Shown in pieces: positions 11,319-22,223 of a stretch of 52,497 nucleotides of DNA. The notes below the pieces were generated by a model. That model was not told where the DNA came from and did not search any database. It saw only the letters and a program-made list of their open reading frames with translations. The translations under genes were made by a program, and so were the position numbers. Source of the DNA: Acinetobacter calcoaceticus (lineage in GTDB: Bacteria; Pseudomonadota; Gammaproteobacteria; Pseudomonadales; Moraxellaceae). How positions within the stretch are numbered: position 1 is the stretch's first letter; the number at the start of each line of letters is the position of its first letter. Location: NCBI RefSeq assembly GCF_004345325.1, contig NZ_SLVJ01000027.1, positions 1 to 52,497 on the forward strand, written 5' to 3'.

Positions 11319-12650
11319 TTAAGCTTGTTCTACGTTGCGATTTGAAGCGACCGAACTATTGGTCACCTTAGCTTCAAATTCGCCACGGAAATGTTTGAGT
11401 GCGCCCATTAAAGGTTCCATAGCACCCGGTGCGTGGGCACAGAAAGTCTTCCCAATCCACAACTTACGCGTAAGTTCTTGTAGATTATCAATGTCTTCCT
11501 GCTTACCTTCGCCTGATTCAAGTGCTTTGAGTGCTTTAACCGCCCAAGGCAATCCATCACGACATGGGGTACAGAAACCACAAGACTCGCGTGCAAAGAA
11601 TTCTTCTAAGTTGCGTGTTGCAGAAACCATACATTGAGTTTCATCAACCACCATCAACAGACACGTGCCTAAACGTGAACCTGCTTTCATGATGCTTTCA
11701 GCATCCATCGGCAAGTCGATATGTTCAGCAGCCAAGAAATCTGTTGATGCGCCACCTGGTAACCATGCTTTGAGGGTCAGACCGTCTCGCATACCACCGG
11801 CATACTCTTCGATCACTTCACGTGCAGTGGTTCCAAAAGGAAGTTCCCACAAACCTGGGAATTTAACTTTGCCCGAAGCACCGTAGATTTTTGTGCCTGG
11901 ATCTTTAGACTTGCCCGCAGATAAGTTGACGTACCACTCCGGGCCACGCAACATAATTGCTGGTAAGTTATTGAAAGTTTCAACGTTATTCACAATCGTT
12001 GGACGACCCCAAGCCCCTGCAACTTGCGGGAATGGTGGTTTGGTCCGTGGATTGGCACGACGGCCTTCTAGTGAGTTGATCAATGCGGTTTCTTCACCAC
12101 AAATGTATCGACCTGCACCGGTATGCACGTACATGTTGAAGTTCCAACCCGTACCGAGGATGTTGTCACCCATATAGCCTTTGGCACGTACTTGATCCAA
12201 CGCATCATTTAAGTATTGCGCTGCTTCAATATATTCACCACGGATAAAGATATAGCCCTGAGTTGCCTCTAAGGTATAAGCCGCGATTAACATGCCTTCG
12301 ATCAATTGGTGTGGAAGTCTTTCCATCAACAAACGGTCTTTAAAGGTACCCGGTTCCATTTCATCGGCATTACAGATCAAATAGCGTGGACCACCATCAT
12401 TCGGTGCCATCAACGACCATTTAATCCCTGCTGGGAAACCTGCACCACCACGGCCTTTGACCGTTGCAGCTTTAATGACTTCGAGCACATCTTTTGGTGG
12501 CATAGTGATGGCTTTCTTAAAACCAGCATAGCCTTCGAGTGCTTCATAGTCATCCACAGCGCGCACATGTTCCTGCTTGCTTAAACGCCAAGTCAGTGGA
12601 TGTGTTTCTGGATTACCTGCGCCATAAATCGGTTTTGGTTCAGTATTCAT
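11319..12650 (-). CDS. nuoF: NADH-quinone oxidoreductase subunit F
   Basis: NADH- and FMN-binding subunit where electrons enter complex I. The glycine-rich loop [10 protein letters not shown] (66-75) and [13 protein letters not shown] are the nucleotide and flavin sites. C357, C360, C363 (CGFCTPC) and C404 (TFCAHAPGA) ligate cluster N3. The protein is 443 residues, close to E. coli NuoF. The start overlaps the nuoE stop by four bases, consistent with the NuoE-NuoF pair being made together. Confidence 0.97.
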   Translation of the reverse strand: MNTEPKPIYGAGNPETHPLTWRLSKQEHVRAVDDYEALEGYAGFKKAITMPPKDVLEVIKAATVKGRGGAGFPAGIKWSLMAPNDGGPRYLICNADEMEPGTFKDRLLMERLPHQLIEGMLIAAYTLEATQGYIFIRGEYIEAAQYLNDALDQVRAKGYMGDNILGTGWNFNMYVHTGAGRYICGEETALINSLEGRRANPRTKPPFPQVAGAWGRPTIVNNVETFNNLPAIMLRGPEWYVNLSAGKSKDPGTKIYGASGKVKFPGLWELPFGTTAREVIEEYAGGMRDGLTLKAWLPGGASTDFLAAEHIDLPMDAESIMKAGSRLGTCLLMVVDETQCMVSATRNLEEFFARESCGFCTPCRDGLPWAVKALKALESGEGKQEDIDNLQELTRKLWIGKTFCAHAPGAMEPLMGALKHFRGEFEAKVTNSSVASNRNVEQA

Positions 12651-13156
12651 AGATACTTCTCCAACAACTGTGGAATCGATGTCACTTCCACTAGACCGTG
12701 GGTGTCTTCATCAATCATAAGGGTTGGGCCTTTATCGCAATTTCCTAAGCAGCAAATCGGCAACAAGGTAAAACGACCATCAGCGGTGGTTTGACCGTAT
12801 TGAATACCGAGCTCACGCTGGAATGCTTCAGCCAAAGTTTCTGCGCCCATCAAAAAGCATGCAATCGAGTCACATAATAAAATCACGTGACGGCCTACAG
12901 GCTGGCGATAAATTCGGTTATAGAATGTCGCTACACCTTCAAGGTCTGCAGTACTGATTTGGAGCACTTGCGCGATCGCATTGACCTGCGCATCATCCAC
13001 CCAACCATTGCGTTGTTGAACGCACTTTAAGGCATCCAAAGATGCCGCACGTGGGTATGGATAATGTGTCATATGATGTTGAATATCGTGAATTTCTTCA
13101 CTGGTCAAAATCCCTTCAACATTCACACGTGGCTTTCTATCTGTCAAAATCATCAT
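12647..13156 (-). CDS. nuoE: NADH-quinone oxidoreductase subunit E
   Basis: Thioredoxin-fold 2Fe-2S subunit (cluster N1a), 169 residues. The ligands are C95 and C100 (CDSIAC) plus C136 and C140 (CLGNC), followed by the [14 protein letters not shown] segment seen in the family. The ATG at 13156 is favoured over the next in-frame ATG because AGGGG lies seven bases upstream. It starts 11 bases after nuoCD ends. Confidence 0.96.
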   Translation of the reverse strand: MMILTDRKPRVNVEGILTSEEIHDIQHHMTHYPYPRAASLDALKCVQQRNGWVDDAQVNAIAQVLQISTADLEGVATFYNRIYRQPVGRHVILLCDSIACFLMGAETLAEAFQRELGIQYGQTTADGRFTLLPICCLGNCDKGPTLMIDEDTHGLVEVTSIPQLLEKYL

Positions 13157-13167
13157 AATTTATCCCC

Positions 13168-14955
13168 TTAACGATCCACGTCAGCCATAACCACGTCAAT
13201 GGTCGCTAGATAAATAATCAAGTCAGAAACCAGACTGCCGTTAATCACAGAAGGAATTTGCTGTAAATGAGTGAAGGTCGGTGTGCGGATACGAGTACGA
13301 TAACTCATCGTAGACTTGTCCGAGGTCAAGTAGTAGTTACTCGCCCCTTTCACCACTTCAGCCATAACAGATGCTTCACCTGCAGGCATCACTGGACCCC
13401 ATGACACGCTCAAGAAGTGCGTAATCAAGGTTTCAATGTCTTGGAGGGTTTTATCTTTTGGTGGCGGAACAGCAAGAGGATGATCAGCTTTATACGCGCC
13501 AGAAGGCATGTTGTTTAAACACTGTTCAACGATCTTCAATGACTCGAAGATTTCATCATAATGCACCATGACACGTGCGAAAGCATCGCCGGTGTACTGT
13601 AACGGCACTTCAAAGTCGTAATTTTCGTAACCGCTATACGGACGATATTTACGCACATCAAAGTCAATCCCTGTTGCACGTAGACCGGTACCGGTGATGC
13701 CCCAAGCCAATGCTGATTTTGCATCGTATTGCGCCACGTTTTCAGTACGACCACGGAACACAGAGTTGTCCAAGGCGGCTTTCTTATATTCTTTCAGACG
13801 TTTTGGTAACCAATCTAAAATCTCACGAATCAACTTTTGCCAGTTGTTCGGTAGATCATGCGCAGTACCGCCAATACGGAACCAAGCAGGATGCATACGG
13901 AAACCGGTAATGGCTTCAATCGCATCATAGATTTTTTGACGGTCAGCAAACATATAGAATACCGGGGTCATCCCCCCAGCATCTTGAATCGCAGTACCGA
14001 TAAACAACAAGTGGTTATTGATACGGAACAGTTCCGACATCATCACCCGGATACACTGTGCACGATCTGGCACAGTAATGCCTGCAAGTTGCTCCACACC
14101 CATGACATAAGGCATGTTCTGTGCACAACCACCTAAGTAGTCCACACGATCGGTATAAGGAATAAAAGAGTGCCAAGTTTGACGCTCTGCCATCTTCTCT
14201 ACACCACGATGGTGATAGCCGATGTCAGGTACGCAATCTTTCACTTCTTCACCGTCCAACTGCAAGATCACACGGAATGCACCATGCGCAGATGGATGGT
14301 TCGGACCCAAGTTCAGGAACATAAAGTCTTCGTCGGCATTGCCGCGCGTTAGGCCCCAATCTTCAGGCACAAAACGTAAATGTTCTTGCTCAAAGTCCTG
14401 TTTGGCTTTGTCTTGCATATACGGGGTGTATTCCGTGGCACGTGCAGAATATTCTTTACGTAACGGATGACCTTCCCAATATGTCGGTAGCAAAATACGA
14501 CGTAGCATTGGATGCCCATCGAAGTTCACTCCAAACATATCGTAGACTTCGCGCTCATACCAGTTGGCATTTGGCCAAATGTTGCTGACGGTTGGAATAT
14601 TTAAATCTTGCTCATTCAACGCCACTTTGACGCGAATATCAGTATTTCTTTCCAACGACAACAAATGATAAAACACAGTGAAGTCTGACCCAGGTAGACC
14701 ATCACGGTGCGTACGCATGCGCTCATCTACCGCTGACAAGTCGAATAACATCACATAGGGACGTGATACTTTACGCAAGAACATGAGGACTTCATGTACG
14801 CGTGCGCGCTCAACCCAGACTGTAGGAAAATCCTCACAAGTCGTTTGCACGTAGAAGTTCTCGCCAAATTTGGCTTTAAGATCTTCTACAATCGCAAATG
14901 CTGGGCGCGAATCGACTGGTGCTGATTCTGGCATAGCAGTTTCTATTTCAGCCAT
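13168..14955 (-). CDS. nuoCD: NADH-quinone oxidoreductase fused subunit C/D
   Basis: A single 595-residue polypeptide joins NuoC (about residues 15-190, with [20 protein letters not shown] and [18 protein letters not shown]) to NuoD (about 210-595, with [21 protein letters not shown] and [14 protein letters not shown]). The NuoD part shapes the quinone pocket. The fusion is characteristic of Enterobacteria, Pseudomonas and Acinetobacter. An 84-base spacer separates it from nuoB, the widest gap in the operon; it holds a small hairpin (GCATGG...CCATGC, 15004-15025). Confidence 0.97.
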   Translation of the reverse strand: MAEIETAMPESAPVDSRPAFAIVEDLKAKFGENFYVQTTCEDFPTVWVERARVHEVLMFLRKVSRPYVMLFDLSAVDERMRTHRDGLPGSDFTVFYHLLSLERNTDIRVKVALNEQDLNIPTVSNIWPNANWYEREVYDMFGVNFDGHPMLRRILLPTYWEGHPLRKEYSARATEYTPYMQDKAKQDFEQEHLRFVPEDWGLTRGNADEDFMFLNLGPNHPSAHGAFRVILQLDGEEVKDCVPDIGYHHRGVEKMAERQTWHSFIPYTDRVDYLGGCAQNMPYVMGVEQLAGITVPDRAQCIRVMMSELFRINNHLLFIGTAIQDAGGMTPVFYMFADRQKIYDAIEAITGFRMHPAWFRIGGTAHDLPNNWQKLIREILDWLPKRLKEYKKAALDNSVFRGRTENVAQYDAKSALAWGITGTGLRATGIDFDVRKYRPYSGYENYDFEVPLQYTGDAFARVMVHYDEIFESLKIVEQCLNNMPSGAYKADHPLAVPPPKDKTLQDIETLITHFLSVSWGPVMPAGEASVMAEVVKGASNYYLTSDKSTMSYRTRIRTPTFTHLQQIPSVINGSLVSDLIIYLATIDVVMADVDR

Positions 14956-15039
14956 TGGCTTGGCTTCCTATTTAATACAAATTCTGTCAATTTCAAGACC
15001 GCAGCATGGCGCTTAATGACCATGCAAAAGCTCAAAAAA

Positions 15040-15720
15040 TCACTCAATCTCATCCATCGAACGTAAGTTTTTCACGGCAATTCGTTCCGCGTTTTTACGA
15101 TCACGTTCTGGCATCATTTTTGGCTTGTATATCGGCTGTAGATCACTACCAATGACGGCAGAAAGCGGACGACGCTCTAATTGAATTTGATCTTGCAAAA
15201 GCATTAAAGCTTGGAGCAGCGCTTCTGGACGTGGTGGGCAACCTGGAATATAGACATCCACAGGAATGATTTTATCCACCCCTTGTACCACTGAGTAGAT
15301 ATCGTACATACCACCCGAGTTGGCACAAGCACCCATTGAAATGACCCATTTAGGCTCCAACATTTGTTCATACAAACGTTGAATGACCGGCGCCATTTTC
15401 ACGAAGCAGGTACCTGCAATGATCATCAAATCGGCTTGACGTGGTGAAGCACGAATGACCTCAGCACCAAAACGTGACATATCATGTACGCCAGTCAAGG
15501 TGGTGGCATATTCAACGTAGCAGCACGATGTACCGAAGTTAAATGGCCAAACTGAGTTTTTACGACCCCAGTTGACGACGCTATGTGCGACATCTTCTAA
15601 ACGTGTCATAAACACGTTTTTATTCACTTCTTCATCTTGAAGCGGATCACTGACAACTTGGCGTTCTTGAAGCGGATACTGATCAGCATTCGGATTCGCA
15701 CGGGTTAAGGTATATTTCAT
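15040..15720 (-). CDS. nuoB: NADH-quinone oxidoreductase subunit B
   Basis: Carries cluster N2, the last Fe-S centre before quinone. The ligands are the tandem C66-C67 (GTSCCYVEY), C132 (GACANSGGM) and C161 (IPGCPPRPE). The 226-residue protein has a charged C-terminal tail. An additional cysteine at C105 ([11 protein letters not shown]) is not one of the N2 ligands. It starts six bases after nuoA ends. Confidence 0.97.
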   Translation of the reverse strand: MKYTLTRANPNADQYPLQERQVVSDPLQDEEVNKNVFMTRLEDVAHSVVNWGRKNSVWPFNFGTSCCYVEYATTLTGVHDMSRFGAEVIRASPRQADLMIIAGTCFVKMAPVIQRLYEQMLEPKWVISMGACANSGGMYDIYSVVQGVDKIIPVDVYIPGCPPRPEALLQALMLLQDQIQLERRPLSAVIGSDLQPIYKPKMMPERDRKNAERIAVKNLRSMDEIE

Positions 15721-15726
15721 CCCGAG

Positions 15727-16275
15727 TTACTCCTTATTTAAAGACATAGCAGATGTGTCAGCTTTGACACGACCTGAAGATTGCGCTGGAATTTGACCTG
15801 TAGGATCAATCACCAACTCTTCAATCGAGTTAAAGCGAGTAATTTCTGCGAGATCCATATTTGGTGAACCCATCTTGGTTTTGATACCGGCCGCCTTACG
15901 ACGGTCACTTGGTGCCCAATTTAGCGCACCTGTGGAAAGCTCGTAGACCAAGCCCACTAACAAAACCAAAATAAAGATCGCGGCAGTTGCAAATCCAATC
16001 CATCCGACTTCACGCACGGACGCCGCCCATGCATACAGATAAAGTGCCTCTAAGTCGAAAACGACAAAGAAGATTGCAACCAAATAGAATTTCGCGGACA
16101 AACGTATACGGGCACCACCAGCACCGACAACGCCTGATTCAAACTGCTCTTGCTTTGCACGCCCCCAAGCTTTACCCCCAAGGAGTAAAGGGACAGTTAG
16201 CATAAAGACACACAAAAATGTAACGCCGATCACGAAGGCAATAATCGCCCAATCGTATGGAGTAATGGCACTCAT
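15727..16275 (-). CDS. nuoA: NADH-quinone oxidoreductase subunit A
   Basis: First gene of the operon; a three-helix membrane subunit. The RLSAKFYLVAIFFVVFDLEA region around residues 57-76 is the conserved NuoA/ND3 loop and helix with its acidic residues. At 182 residues it is longer than the E. coli protein. The excess is a polar C-terminal tail after about residue 130, which includes a PSNxDLAE-like stretch. AGGAG lies ten bases before the ATG at 16275. Confidence 0.96.
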   Translation of the reverse strand: MSAITPYDWAIIAFVIGVTFLCVFMLTVPLLLGGKAWGRAKQEQFESGVVGAGGARIRLSAKFYLVAIFFVVFDLEALYLYAWAASVREVGWIGFATAAIFILVLLVGLVYELSTGALNWAPSDRRKAAGIKTKMGSPNMDLAEITRFNSIEELVIDPTGQIPAQSSGRVKADTSAMSLNKE

Positions 16276-17017
16276 GCGGGGATAACTCCTGGCAGGCCTA
16301 TTATTAACAAAGAATGCATGTATTGGCCTTAAAATACACCAAACACAAATTAAATCTGGCTAATTGTACCTGATTTATGATTTCTCTTGCTAGCTCATAA
16401 CTCTAAGTCTTTCGGATGATTTTTTAATCCCCTTACACAATTGACTCTTATTAAAGCAATTCGAGAATGTATTAATCGATTTGCCAAATTAGCACGCATT
16501 GCTAAATTGTTTTTTTAAATAATATCCAGACCAAGCTTTAGCTGCTTTATGCGTGAATAGAGACGTTCTGCTCCCCATCAACAGCATACATTTATAGATT
16601 ATTATTACTTTAATTCCTGCTTGAATATCAAATGCAAATGAGAATGGATTATATAATCGACTATATTTTGTTACACTCTTTTTAACTTGATCAGCGCGCT
16701 ATGCATTTTTATTTACCAATTCTCATGATTTAAAAATCATTGATTTTAATGGTGATAATTTAGTTGATAAATCCTGCTATATTATTAGAGTTATTTTCAA
16801 TTAAAATACACCTATTTATATTACACATAACCTCAATATATCCAGTAAATCAAATTTAAATACACAGCACCCCCTCATATTTAACTTTCAATTCAACTAC
16901 ATGCATTAATTAAACTTTATACAATCGCCTGCAACTATTTTCGTATGATCAAGCGACATCAATCTCTTTGGTCTACTTTAAAAATACTTTATTTTAATCT
17001 CACATAGAGCGAATTAT
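16276..17017. other. 742-bp AT-rich intergenic region upstream of nuoA
   Basis: No convincing gene is visible here. It must hold the nuo promoter and that of the small plus-strand gene. A TACAAT lies on the minus strand at 16367-16362 but its -35 is weak. Other structure: a hairpin TTAGCA-CGCAT-TGCTAA at 16489-16505 followed on the plus strand by a T-run to 16516, which looks like an intrinsic terminator with no gene before it; and a dyad ATGATTT-AA-AAATCAT at 16725-16740. The composition is clearly more AT-rich than the flanking operons. Confidence 0.6.
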
Positions 17018-17374
17018 ATGAACCTAAACTATGCCCACAAACCGAATTATTTTCTCTTTGCTCAACTGTTGATTCGCCATGTAGAGCAATATATTAAAAA
17101 GCACCCAACCGCGACTCAAGCCAGCTTCGATTTACATGAAATTTACCAAGTTTTTCGACACGACCTCGCCTCGACCACCACCAATCTTGAGGGCATCCTC
17201 AATATTTGCGATGCCTACAAAGTCGACACCTTGAACGGTGATCAAAACCTGATTCAGCACTACACCATCGACGCGCAACTCAACACCCTACAGATCGACT
17301 TCCACCCCGATGCGGCTCAAAGCATCCGTGAAGGCAAAGCACTGATCGAACCAGATGCGACGTCCTATTTATAA
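17018..17374 (+). CDS. Hypothetical protein, 118 residues
   Basis: Not recognised. It is a soluble protein without signal peptide or membrane segment. The N-terminal part (about 8-60) looks helical, with aromatic and charged residues (FAQLLIRHVEQYIKK, FDLHEIYQVFRHDLAS). The C-terminal half contains QHYTIDAQLNTLQIDFHP, likely beta strands. The start codon at 17018 has only a weak GAGCGA ribosome site. It stands alone between the AT-rich gap and a terminator shared with tuf. Its GC is higher than that of the upstream gap and its codon use looks normal, so it is probably real. I have no functional hint. Confidence 0.7.
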   Translation: MNLNYAHKPNYFLFAQLLIRHVEQYIKKHPTATQASFDLHEIYQVFRHDLASTTTNLEGILNICDAYKVDTLNGDQNLIQHYTIDAQLNTLQIDFHPDAAQSIREGKALIEPDATSYL

Positions 17375-17433
17375 CCCCGCCCCCACCTAACAACAAACCA
17401 GAACAAACCAGACTAAACCAAAACCTTAGCCAT

Positions 17434-17467
17434 AAAAAAACCCACATCTTAGATGTGGGTTTTTTTA
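17434..17467. terminator. Bidirectional terminator between the 118-residue gene and tuf
   Basis: Stem CCCACATC (17441-17448) / GATGTGGG (17452-17459), loop TTA, flanked by A7 on the left and T7 on the right. It serves both converging genes. Confidence 0.9.
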
Positions 17468-17505
17468 GATGAGCAATGCAAAGCACCGCTCTCTCACCAT
17501 AAGGC

Positions 17506-18696
17506 TTATGCAGTTACTTTAGCAACAACACCAGCACCTACAGTACGACCACCTTCACGGATCGCAAAACGTAGACCTGGGTCCATTGCGATTGGGTGGA
17601 TCAATTCTACTGACATTTCAACGTTGTCGCCTGGCATAACCATTTCAACGCCGTCTTGTAATTGGATTGCGCCAGTTACGTCAGTTGTACGGAAGTAGAA
17701 CTGTGGACGGTAGCCGTTAAGGAACGGAGTATGACGACCACCTTCTTCTTTAGAAAGAACGTATACTTCTGCGTCAAATTTAGTGTGCGGTTTGATTGCA
17801 CCTGGTTTAGAAAGAACTTGACCACGTTGAACGTCTTCACGCTTAGTACCACGTAGAAGAACACCACAGTTCTCGCCAGCACGACCTTCGTCAAGCAATT
17901 TACGGAACATTTCAACGCCAGTTACAGTTGTTTTCACGGTATCTTTGATACCAACGATTTCAACTTCTTCACCAACTTTAACGATACCAGCTTCAACACG
18001 GCCTGTTACTACAGTACCACGACCTGAAATAGAGAATACGTCTTCGATCGGCATCAAGAATGCTTTATCGATAGCGCGCTCTGGCTCAGGAATATATGTA
18101 TCAAGCGCTTCAACAAGTTGAAGTACAGCTGGAACACCGTAAGGACCTTCTTCACCGTTAAGTGCAGCAAGCGCTGAACCACGGATTACAGGAGTGTCAT
18201 CACCAGGGAAGTTATAAGTAGAAAGAAGTTCACGAACTTCCATTTCTACCAATTCGATCAACTCTTCGTCATCAACGATGTCACACTTGTTAAGGAAAAC
18301 AAGAATGAACGGAACACCAACCTGACGTGAAAGTAGGATGTGTTCACGTGTTTGTGGCATAGGGCCATCAGTTGCTGAACAAACAAGAATAGCACCATCC
18401 ATCTGAGCAGCACCCGTGATCATGTTTTTAACATAATCGGCGTGACCTGGGCAGTCTACGTGCGCGTAGTGACGGATTGGAGAATCGTATTCAACGTGTG
18501 AAGTATTAATCGTAATACCACGTGCTTTTTCTTCTGGTGCAGAGTCAATTGCTGCATAGTCTTTCGCTTCACCGCCGAAAGTTTTTGCACAAACAGTTGC
18601 AATCGCAGCAGTCAAAGTTGTTTTACCATGGTCGACGTGACCAATTGTGCCCACGTTAACGTGTGGTTTATTACGTTCAAACTTGGCTTTTGCCAT
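17506..18696 (-). CDS. tuf: Elongation factor Tu
   Basis: GTPase that delivers aminoacyl-tRNA to the ribosome. The 396-residue protein has the P-loop GHVDHGKT (19-26), DCPGH, and NKCD for guanine recognition, followed by the two beta-barrel domains ending in [13 protein letters not shown]. It is the last gene of the str operon, 91 bases after fusA. Gammaproteobacteria usually carry a second tuf elsewhere. A ribosome site AAGGAAG precedes the ATG. Confidence 0.98.
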   Translation of the reverse strand: MAKAKFERNKPHVNVGTIGHVDHGKTTLTAAIATVCAKTFGGEAKDYAAIDSAPEEKARGITINTSHVEYDSPIRHYAHVDCPGHADYVKNMITGAAQMDGAILVCSATDGPMPQTREHILLSRQVGVPFILVFLNKCDIVDDEELIELVEMEVRELLSTYNFPGDDTPVIRGSALAALNGEEGPYGVPAVLQLVEALDTYIPEPERAIDKAFLMPIEDVFSISGRGTVVTGRVEAGIVKVGEEVEIVGIKDTVKTTVTGVEMFRKLLDEGRAGENCGVLLRGTKREDVQRGQVLSKPGAIKPHTKFDAEVYVLSKEEGGRHTPFLNGYRPQFYFRTTDVTGAIQLQDGVEMVMPGDNVEMSVELIHPIAMDPGLRFAIREGGRTVGAGVVAKVTA

Positions 18697-18787
18697 GATG
18701 ATCTTCCTTTATGAACTGCCCATGAGGATCTCTCATGAGCAACTAGTTTTTAACTAAAATTTAGTTTGGCTTATAGTAATCGAAAGA

Positions 18788-20923
18788 TTACTCGTCGTCA
18801 CCTTTTTTACCACCAGTTTGGAACTTAGTGATAATGCCTTCAGCTACGTTACGTGGAGTTTCAGCGTATTTAGCAAACTCCATTGAGTACGTTGCACGAC
18901 CTTGAGACATAGAACGCATATGAGTTGCGTAACCAAACATCTCAGCCAATGGCACTTCAGCACGAATTGACTTAGTACCACCAGGTAAATCGTCCATACC
19001 CTGAACCATACCGCGGCGACGGTTTAAGTCACCCATGATATCGCCCATGTAGTCTTCTGGTGTTTCAACTTCGACTTTCATGATTGGTTCAAGCAAGATT
19101 GGATCTGCTTTCATGAAGCCATCACGGAAGGCATAAGAACCTGCCATTTTGAACGACAATTCATCAGAGTCGACGTCATGGTAAGAACCATCAAATAGTG
19201 TCGCTTTAATACCCACGATTGGATAACCAGCCAATACACCATTCTTCATACGTTCTTGAATACCTTTGTCTACAGCACCAAAGAATTCTTTAGGAACCAC
19301 ACCACCAACAACTTCTTCAACGAACTCGTAGTCTTTACCGTCAGTAGTATCACGTGGCTCTAAACGAACGTATACGTGACCAAACTTACCTTTACCACCA
19401 GTTTGACGAACGAATTTGCCTTCTTGCTCAATCGTTTTCTTAATCGTTTCGCGATAAGCAACCATTGGTTTACCAATGTTCGCTTCAACACCGAATTCAC
19501 GCTTCATACGGTCAACGATGATGTCAAGGTGAAGCTCACCCATACCAGCGATGATTGTTTGACCTGATTCTTCATCAGTAAACACGCGGAATGATGGATC
19601 TTCTTTCGCCAAGCGACCTAAAGCAACTGACATTTTTTCTTGGTCAGCTTTAGTTTTAGGTTCAACAGCAAGTTGAATTACTGGCTCAGGGAATTCCATG
19701 CGCTCAAGTGTAATGACGTTTGCTTCATCACACAGCGTATCACCAGTCGTAGTATCTTTTAAGCCTACACACGCTGCGATGTCGCCTGCACGAATTTCTT
19801 CGATGTCTTGACGATCATTGGCGTGCATTTGCACGATACGACCTACACGTTCACGCTTCATTTTCACTGGGTTATAAACAGGGCTACCTGCTTTTAACAC
19901 ACCTGAATAAACACGTACGAAGGTTAAGTTACCTACGAATTTGTCATTCATGATTTTGAATGCAAGTGCAGAGAACGGTGCTTCATCTGATGCTTCGCGA
20001 GTTGCTTCAGTTTCAGCTTTGTCGTCTAGTACACCGTTTACAGGTGGAATATCTGTAGGTGCAGGTAAGAATTCAATTACAGCATCCAACATACGTTGAA
20101 CACCTTTGTTCTTAAATGCAGAACCACAAAGTGCAGGCTGGATTTCAGCTGCTAGCGTACGTGTACGTAAACCTAGGGTGATCTCTTCTTTCGAGAGTTC
20201 ACCTTCTTCAAGGTATTTGTCCATGTATTCATCATTGGCTTCAGCAGCAGCTTCAACCATGTTGGTACGCCATTCTTGTGCGAGCTCAAGCAATTCTGCA
20301 GGAATTTCGCCATACTCAAATTTCATACCTTGAGTAGCTTCATCCCAGATGATTGCTTTCATTTCTAACAAATCGATAACACCGGTAAAGGTATCTTCAG
20401 CACCGATTGGTAGCACGATTGGCACAGGATTAGCGCCTAAACGTGTTTTCATTTGCTCAACAACGCGAAGGAAGTTAGCACCTGTACGGTCCATTTTATT
20501 TACGAACGCAATACGCGGCACGCCATACTTGTTCGCTTGACGCCATACAGTTTCAGACTGAGGTTGAACACCACCTACAGCACAATAAACCATGCACGCA
20601 CCATCAAGCACACGCATAGAACGTTCAACTTCGATGGTGAAGTCAACGTGTCCTGGGGTGTCGATTACGTTAATGCGGTGTTGGTCAAATTGACCAGCCA
20701 TACCTTTCCAGAAGCAAGTTACTGCTGCTGAGGTAATGGTAATTCCACGCTCTTGCTCTTGTTCCATCCAGTCTGTTGTAGCAGAACCTTCATGAGTTTC
20801 ACCAAGTTTGTGACTCTCACCGGTATAGAACAAAATACGTTCAGACGTTGTTGTTTTACCTGCATCAATATGCGCAGAGATACCAATGTTACGGTAACGA
20901 GAAATTGGGGTTTGACGTGCCAT
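18788..20923 (-). CDS. fusA: Elongation factor G
   Basis: Translocation GTPase (711 residues with my start). The P-loop AHIDAGKT (17-24), DTPGHVDF and NKMDR motifs are intact, and domains III-V follow to the C-terminal GKKGDDE. I place the start at the ATG at 20923 ([12 protein letters not shown]), the family's usual beginning. An upstream in-frame ATG at 20935 directly abuts the AGGA sequence and would add four atypical residues. Residues associated with fusidic acid resistance were not examined individually. Confidence 0.97.
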   Translation of the reverse strand: MARQTPISRYRNIGISAHIDAGKTTTSERILFYTGESHKLGETHEGSATTDWMEQEQERGITITSAAVTCFWKGMAGQFDQHRINVIDTPGHVDFTIEVERSMRVLDGACMVYCAVGGVQPQSETVWRQANKYGVPRIAFVNKMDRTGANFLRVVEQMKTRLGANPVPIVLPIGAEDTFTGVIDLLEMKAIIWDEATQGMKFEYGEIPAELLELAQEWRTNMVEAAAEANDEYMDKYLEEGELSKEEITLGLRTRTLAAEIQPALCGSAFKNKGVQRMLDAVIEFLPAPTDIPPVNGVLDDKAETEATREASDEAPFSALAFKIMNDKFVGNLTFVRVYSGVLKAGSPVYNPVKMKRERVGRIVQMHANDRQDIEEIRAGDIAACVGLKDTTTGDTLCDEANVITLERMEFPEPVIQLAVEPKTKADQEKMSVALGRLAKEDPSFRVFTDEESGQTIIAGMGELHLDIIVDRMKREFGVEANIGKPMVAYRETIKKTIEQEGKFVRQTGGKGKFGHVYVRLEPRDTTDGKDYEFVEEVVGGVVPKEFFGAVDKGIQERMKNGVLAGYPIVGIKATLFDGSYHDVDSDELSFKMAGSYAFRDGFMKADPILLEPIMKVEVETPEDYMGDIMGDLNRRRGMVQGMDDLPGGTKSIRAEVPLAEMFGYATHMRSMSQGRATYSMEFAKYAETPRNVAEGIITKFQTGGKKGDDE

Positions 20924-20951
20924 GATTTCTAGCATTCCTAAATTTTGTAGT

Positions 20952-21057
20952 TAAAACAGGACGCTTTAAGCTGCATAGCAACTTAAAGCGATTTGATGAC
21001 AGACCTGTGACAAATATGTGACGAAACCTGTCATCCTCCTGATTAAGGCCTGTTTTA
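20952..21057 (-). promoter_or_regulatory. Structured rpsG-fusA spacer
   Basis: The spacer contains a near-perfect 13-bp hairpin (20962-20990; outer arms CGCTTTAAG on both strands, loop TAT). Just outside lie TAAAACAGG (20952-20960) and, 88 bp away, its exact complement CCTGTTTTA (21049-21057). A transcript could fold into a closed domain between the rpsG stop and the fusA ribosome site. Confidence 0.4.
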
Positions 21058-21062
21058 GCCGC

Positions 21063-21533
21063 TTAGAAGCGGTAGTGAGAGAAGGCTTTGTTGGCTTCAG
21101 CCATACGATGCACATCTTCACGTTTTTTGATGGCAGAACCCTTACCTTCAGCTGCATCAAGCAACTCACCAGCAAGACGTAGAGCCATAGTTTTTTCAGA
21201 ACGCTTAGCAGCAGCATCTACCAACCAACGCATCGCTAGAGCAGTACGACGGGATGGGCGCACTTCCATAGGAACTTGATAAGTAGCACCACCAACACGG
21301 CGTGCTTTTACTTCGACCATAGGACGAACTTTCTCAAGAGTAGTCTCGAAAAATTCAACTGGATCGACTTTGTTTTTTTCTTGAACGCGGTCTAAAGCAC
21401 CGTAAACGATACTTTCAGCAATTGATTTTTTACCATCTTGCATCACGTGGTTCATGAATTTTGCGATGGTTTGGCTGCCGAACTTAGGATCCGGAAGGAT
21501 TTCACGGGCAGCGACTATGCGACGTCTTGGCAT
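21063..21533 (-). CDS. rpsG: 30S ribosomal protein S7
   Basis: Primary 16S rRNA-binding protein that nucleates the 30S head; 156 residues, the bacterial norm. It begins [20 protein letters not shown] and has the [16 protein letters not shown] segment that contacts rRNA and the E-site. In E. coli S7 also represses its own operon by binding the rpsL-rpsG spacer; the 161-base spacer here contains competing hairpins. Confidence 0.98.
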   Translation of the reverse strand: MPRRRIVAAREILPDPKFGSQTIAKFMNHVMQDGKKSIAESIVYGALDRVQEKNKVDPVEFFETTLEKVRPMVEVKARRVGGATYQVPMEVRPSRRTALAMRWLVDAAAKRSEKTMALRLAGELLDAAEGKGSAIKKREDVHRMAEANKAFSHYRF

Positions 21534-21553
21534 TTTAATAACCTAATAAATAT

Positions 21554-21597
21554 GACACTTCAGGGTGATCCAGCAGTAGTACAAAGTGTCGTGTACT
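21554..21597 (-). promoter_or_regulatory. Candidate S7 autoregulatory hairpins in the rpsL-rpsG spacer
   Basis: Two mutually exclusive hairpins can form: GACACTT (21554-21560) with AAGTGTC (21584-21590), and AGTACA (21578-21583) with TGTACT (21592-21597). E. coli S7 represses translation through structure in the same spacer. Assignment here is by position only. Confidence 0.35.
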
Positions 21598-21694
21598 CTT
21601 CGCCGGCCTTACTACACGTCGCTTGAATATATACAGTATGAGTGCAAGATTCGGACAAGCGATACGCTAAGGAATGCAGTTCTAAAGCCTAAGA

Positions 21695-22069
21695 TTATTT
21701 CTTAGGACGTTTAGCACCGTATTTAGAACGTGACTGGTTACGATCTTTCACGCCAGCACAGTCTAAAGAACCACGAACGGTATGGTAACGTACACCTGGT
21801 AAGTCTTTAACACGACCACCACGGATAAGAACAACACTGTGCTCTTGTAGGTTATGACCTTCACCACCGATATAGCTTGAAACTTCAAAGCCTGAAGTTA
21901 AGCGAACACGGCAAACTTTACGCATTGCTGAGTTAGGTTTTTTAGGTGTAGTTGTATAAACACGTGTACACACACCACGACGCTGTGGACAAGCCTTCAA
22001 CGCAGGAACTTTAGATTTTTCAACTAAAGTTGTACGACCCTTACGGATCAATTGATTTGTTGTTGCCAT
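21695..22069 (-). CDS. rpsL: 30S ribosomal protein S12
   Basis: Decoding-centre protein, 124 residues. The conserved [19 protein letters not shown] loop and [13 protein letters not shown] are intact. K43 and K88 are wild type, so nothing in this gene predicts streptomycin resistance. First gene of the str operon, preceded by a strong promoter and a GGGAG ribosome site nine bases before the ATG. Confidence 0.98.
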
Positions 22070-22088
22070 ATGGCAAATCTCCCGTTAT

Positions 22089-22121
22089 AAAAAAACCACC
22101 AAAAAGACCACTTTTTGGGGG
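22089..22121 (-). terminator. Hairpin plus U-tract in the rpsL 5' leader
   Basis: On the minus strand CCAAAAAG-TGGT-CTTTTTGG (22118-22099), extended by two more G-C pairs past one mismatch, runs directly into seven T residues. It has the form of an intrinsic terminator lying between the str promoter and rpsL. It could stop read-through from the upstream EcsC gene or cap the 5' end of the str mRNA. Confidence 0.5.
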
Positions 22122-22127
22122 CATGCA

Positions 22128-22156
22128 ATTGTAAGCGAAGAAGTAAAAATGGTCAA
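22128..22156 (-). promoter_or_regulatory. str operon promoter
   Basis: Minus strand TTGACC (22156-22151), exactly 17 bp spacer, TACAAT (22133-22128). This is close to the sigma-70 consensus, as expected for ribosomal protein genes, with a start site predicted near 22121. Confidence 0.8.
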
Positions 22157-22223
22157 CATTGCCAACACACGACAATATCGACCATTACAGTGGCAATATT
22201 TTTAATATTTCAAAAAGAGCGCC

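Noticed and set aside
21695..22069. Possible streptomycin-resistance allele of rpsL
   Set aside because: K43 and K88 are the wild-type residues.
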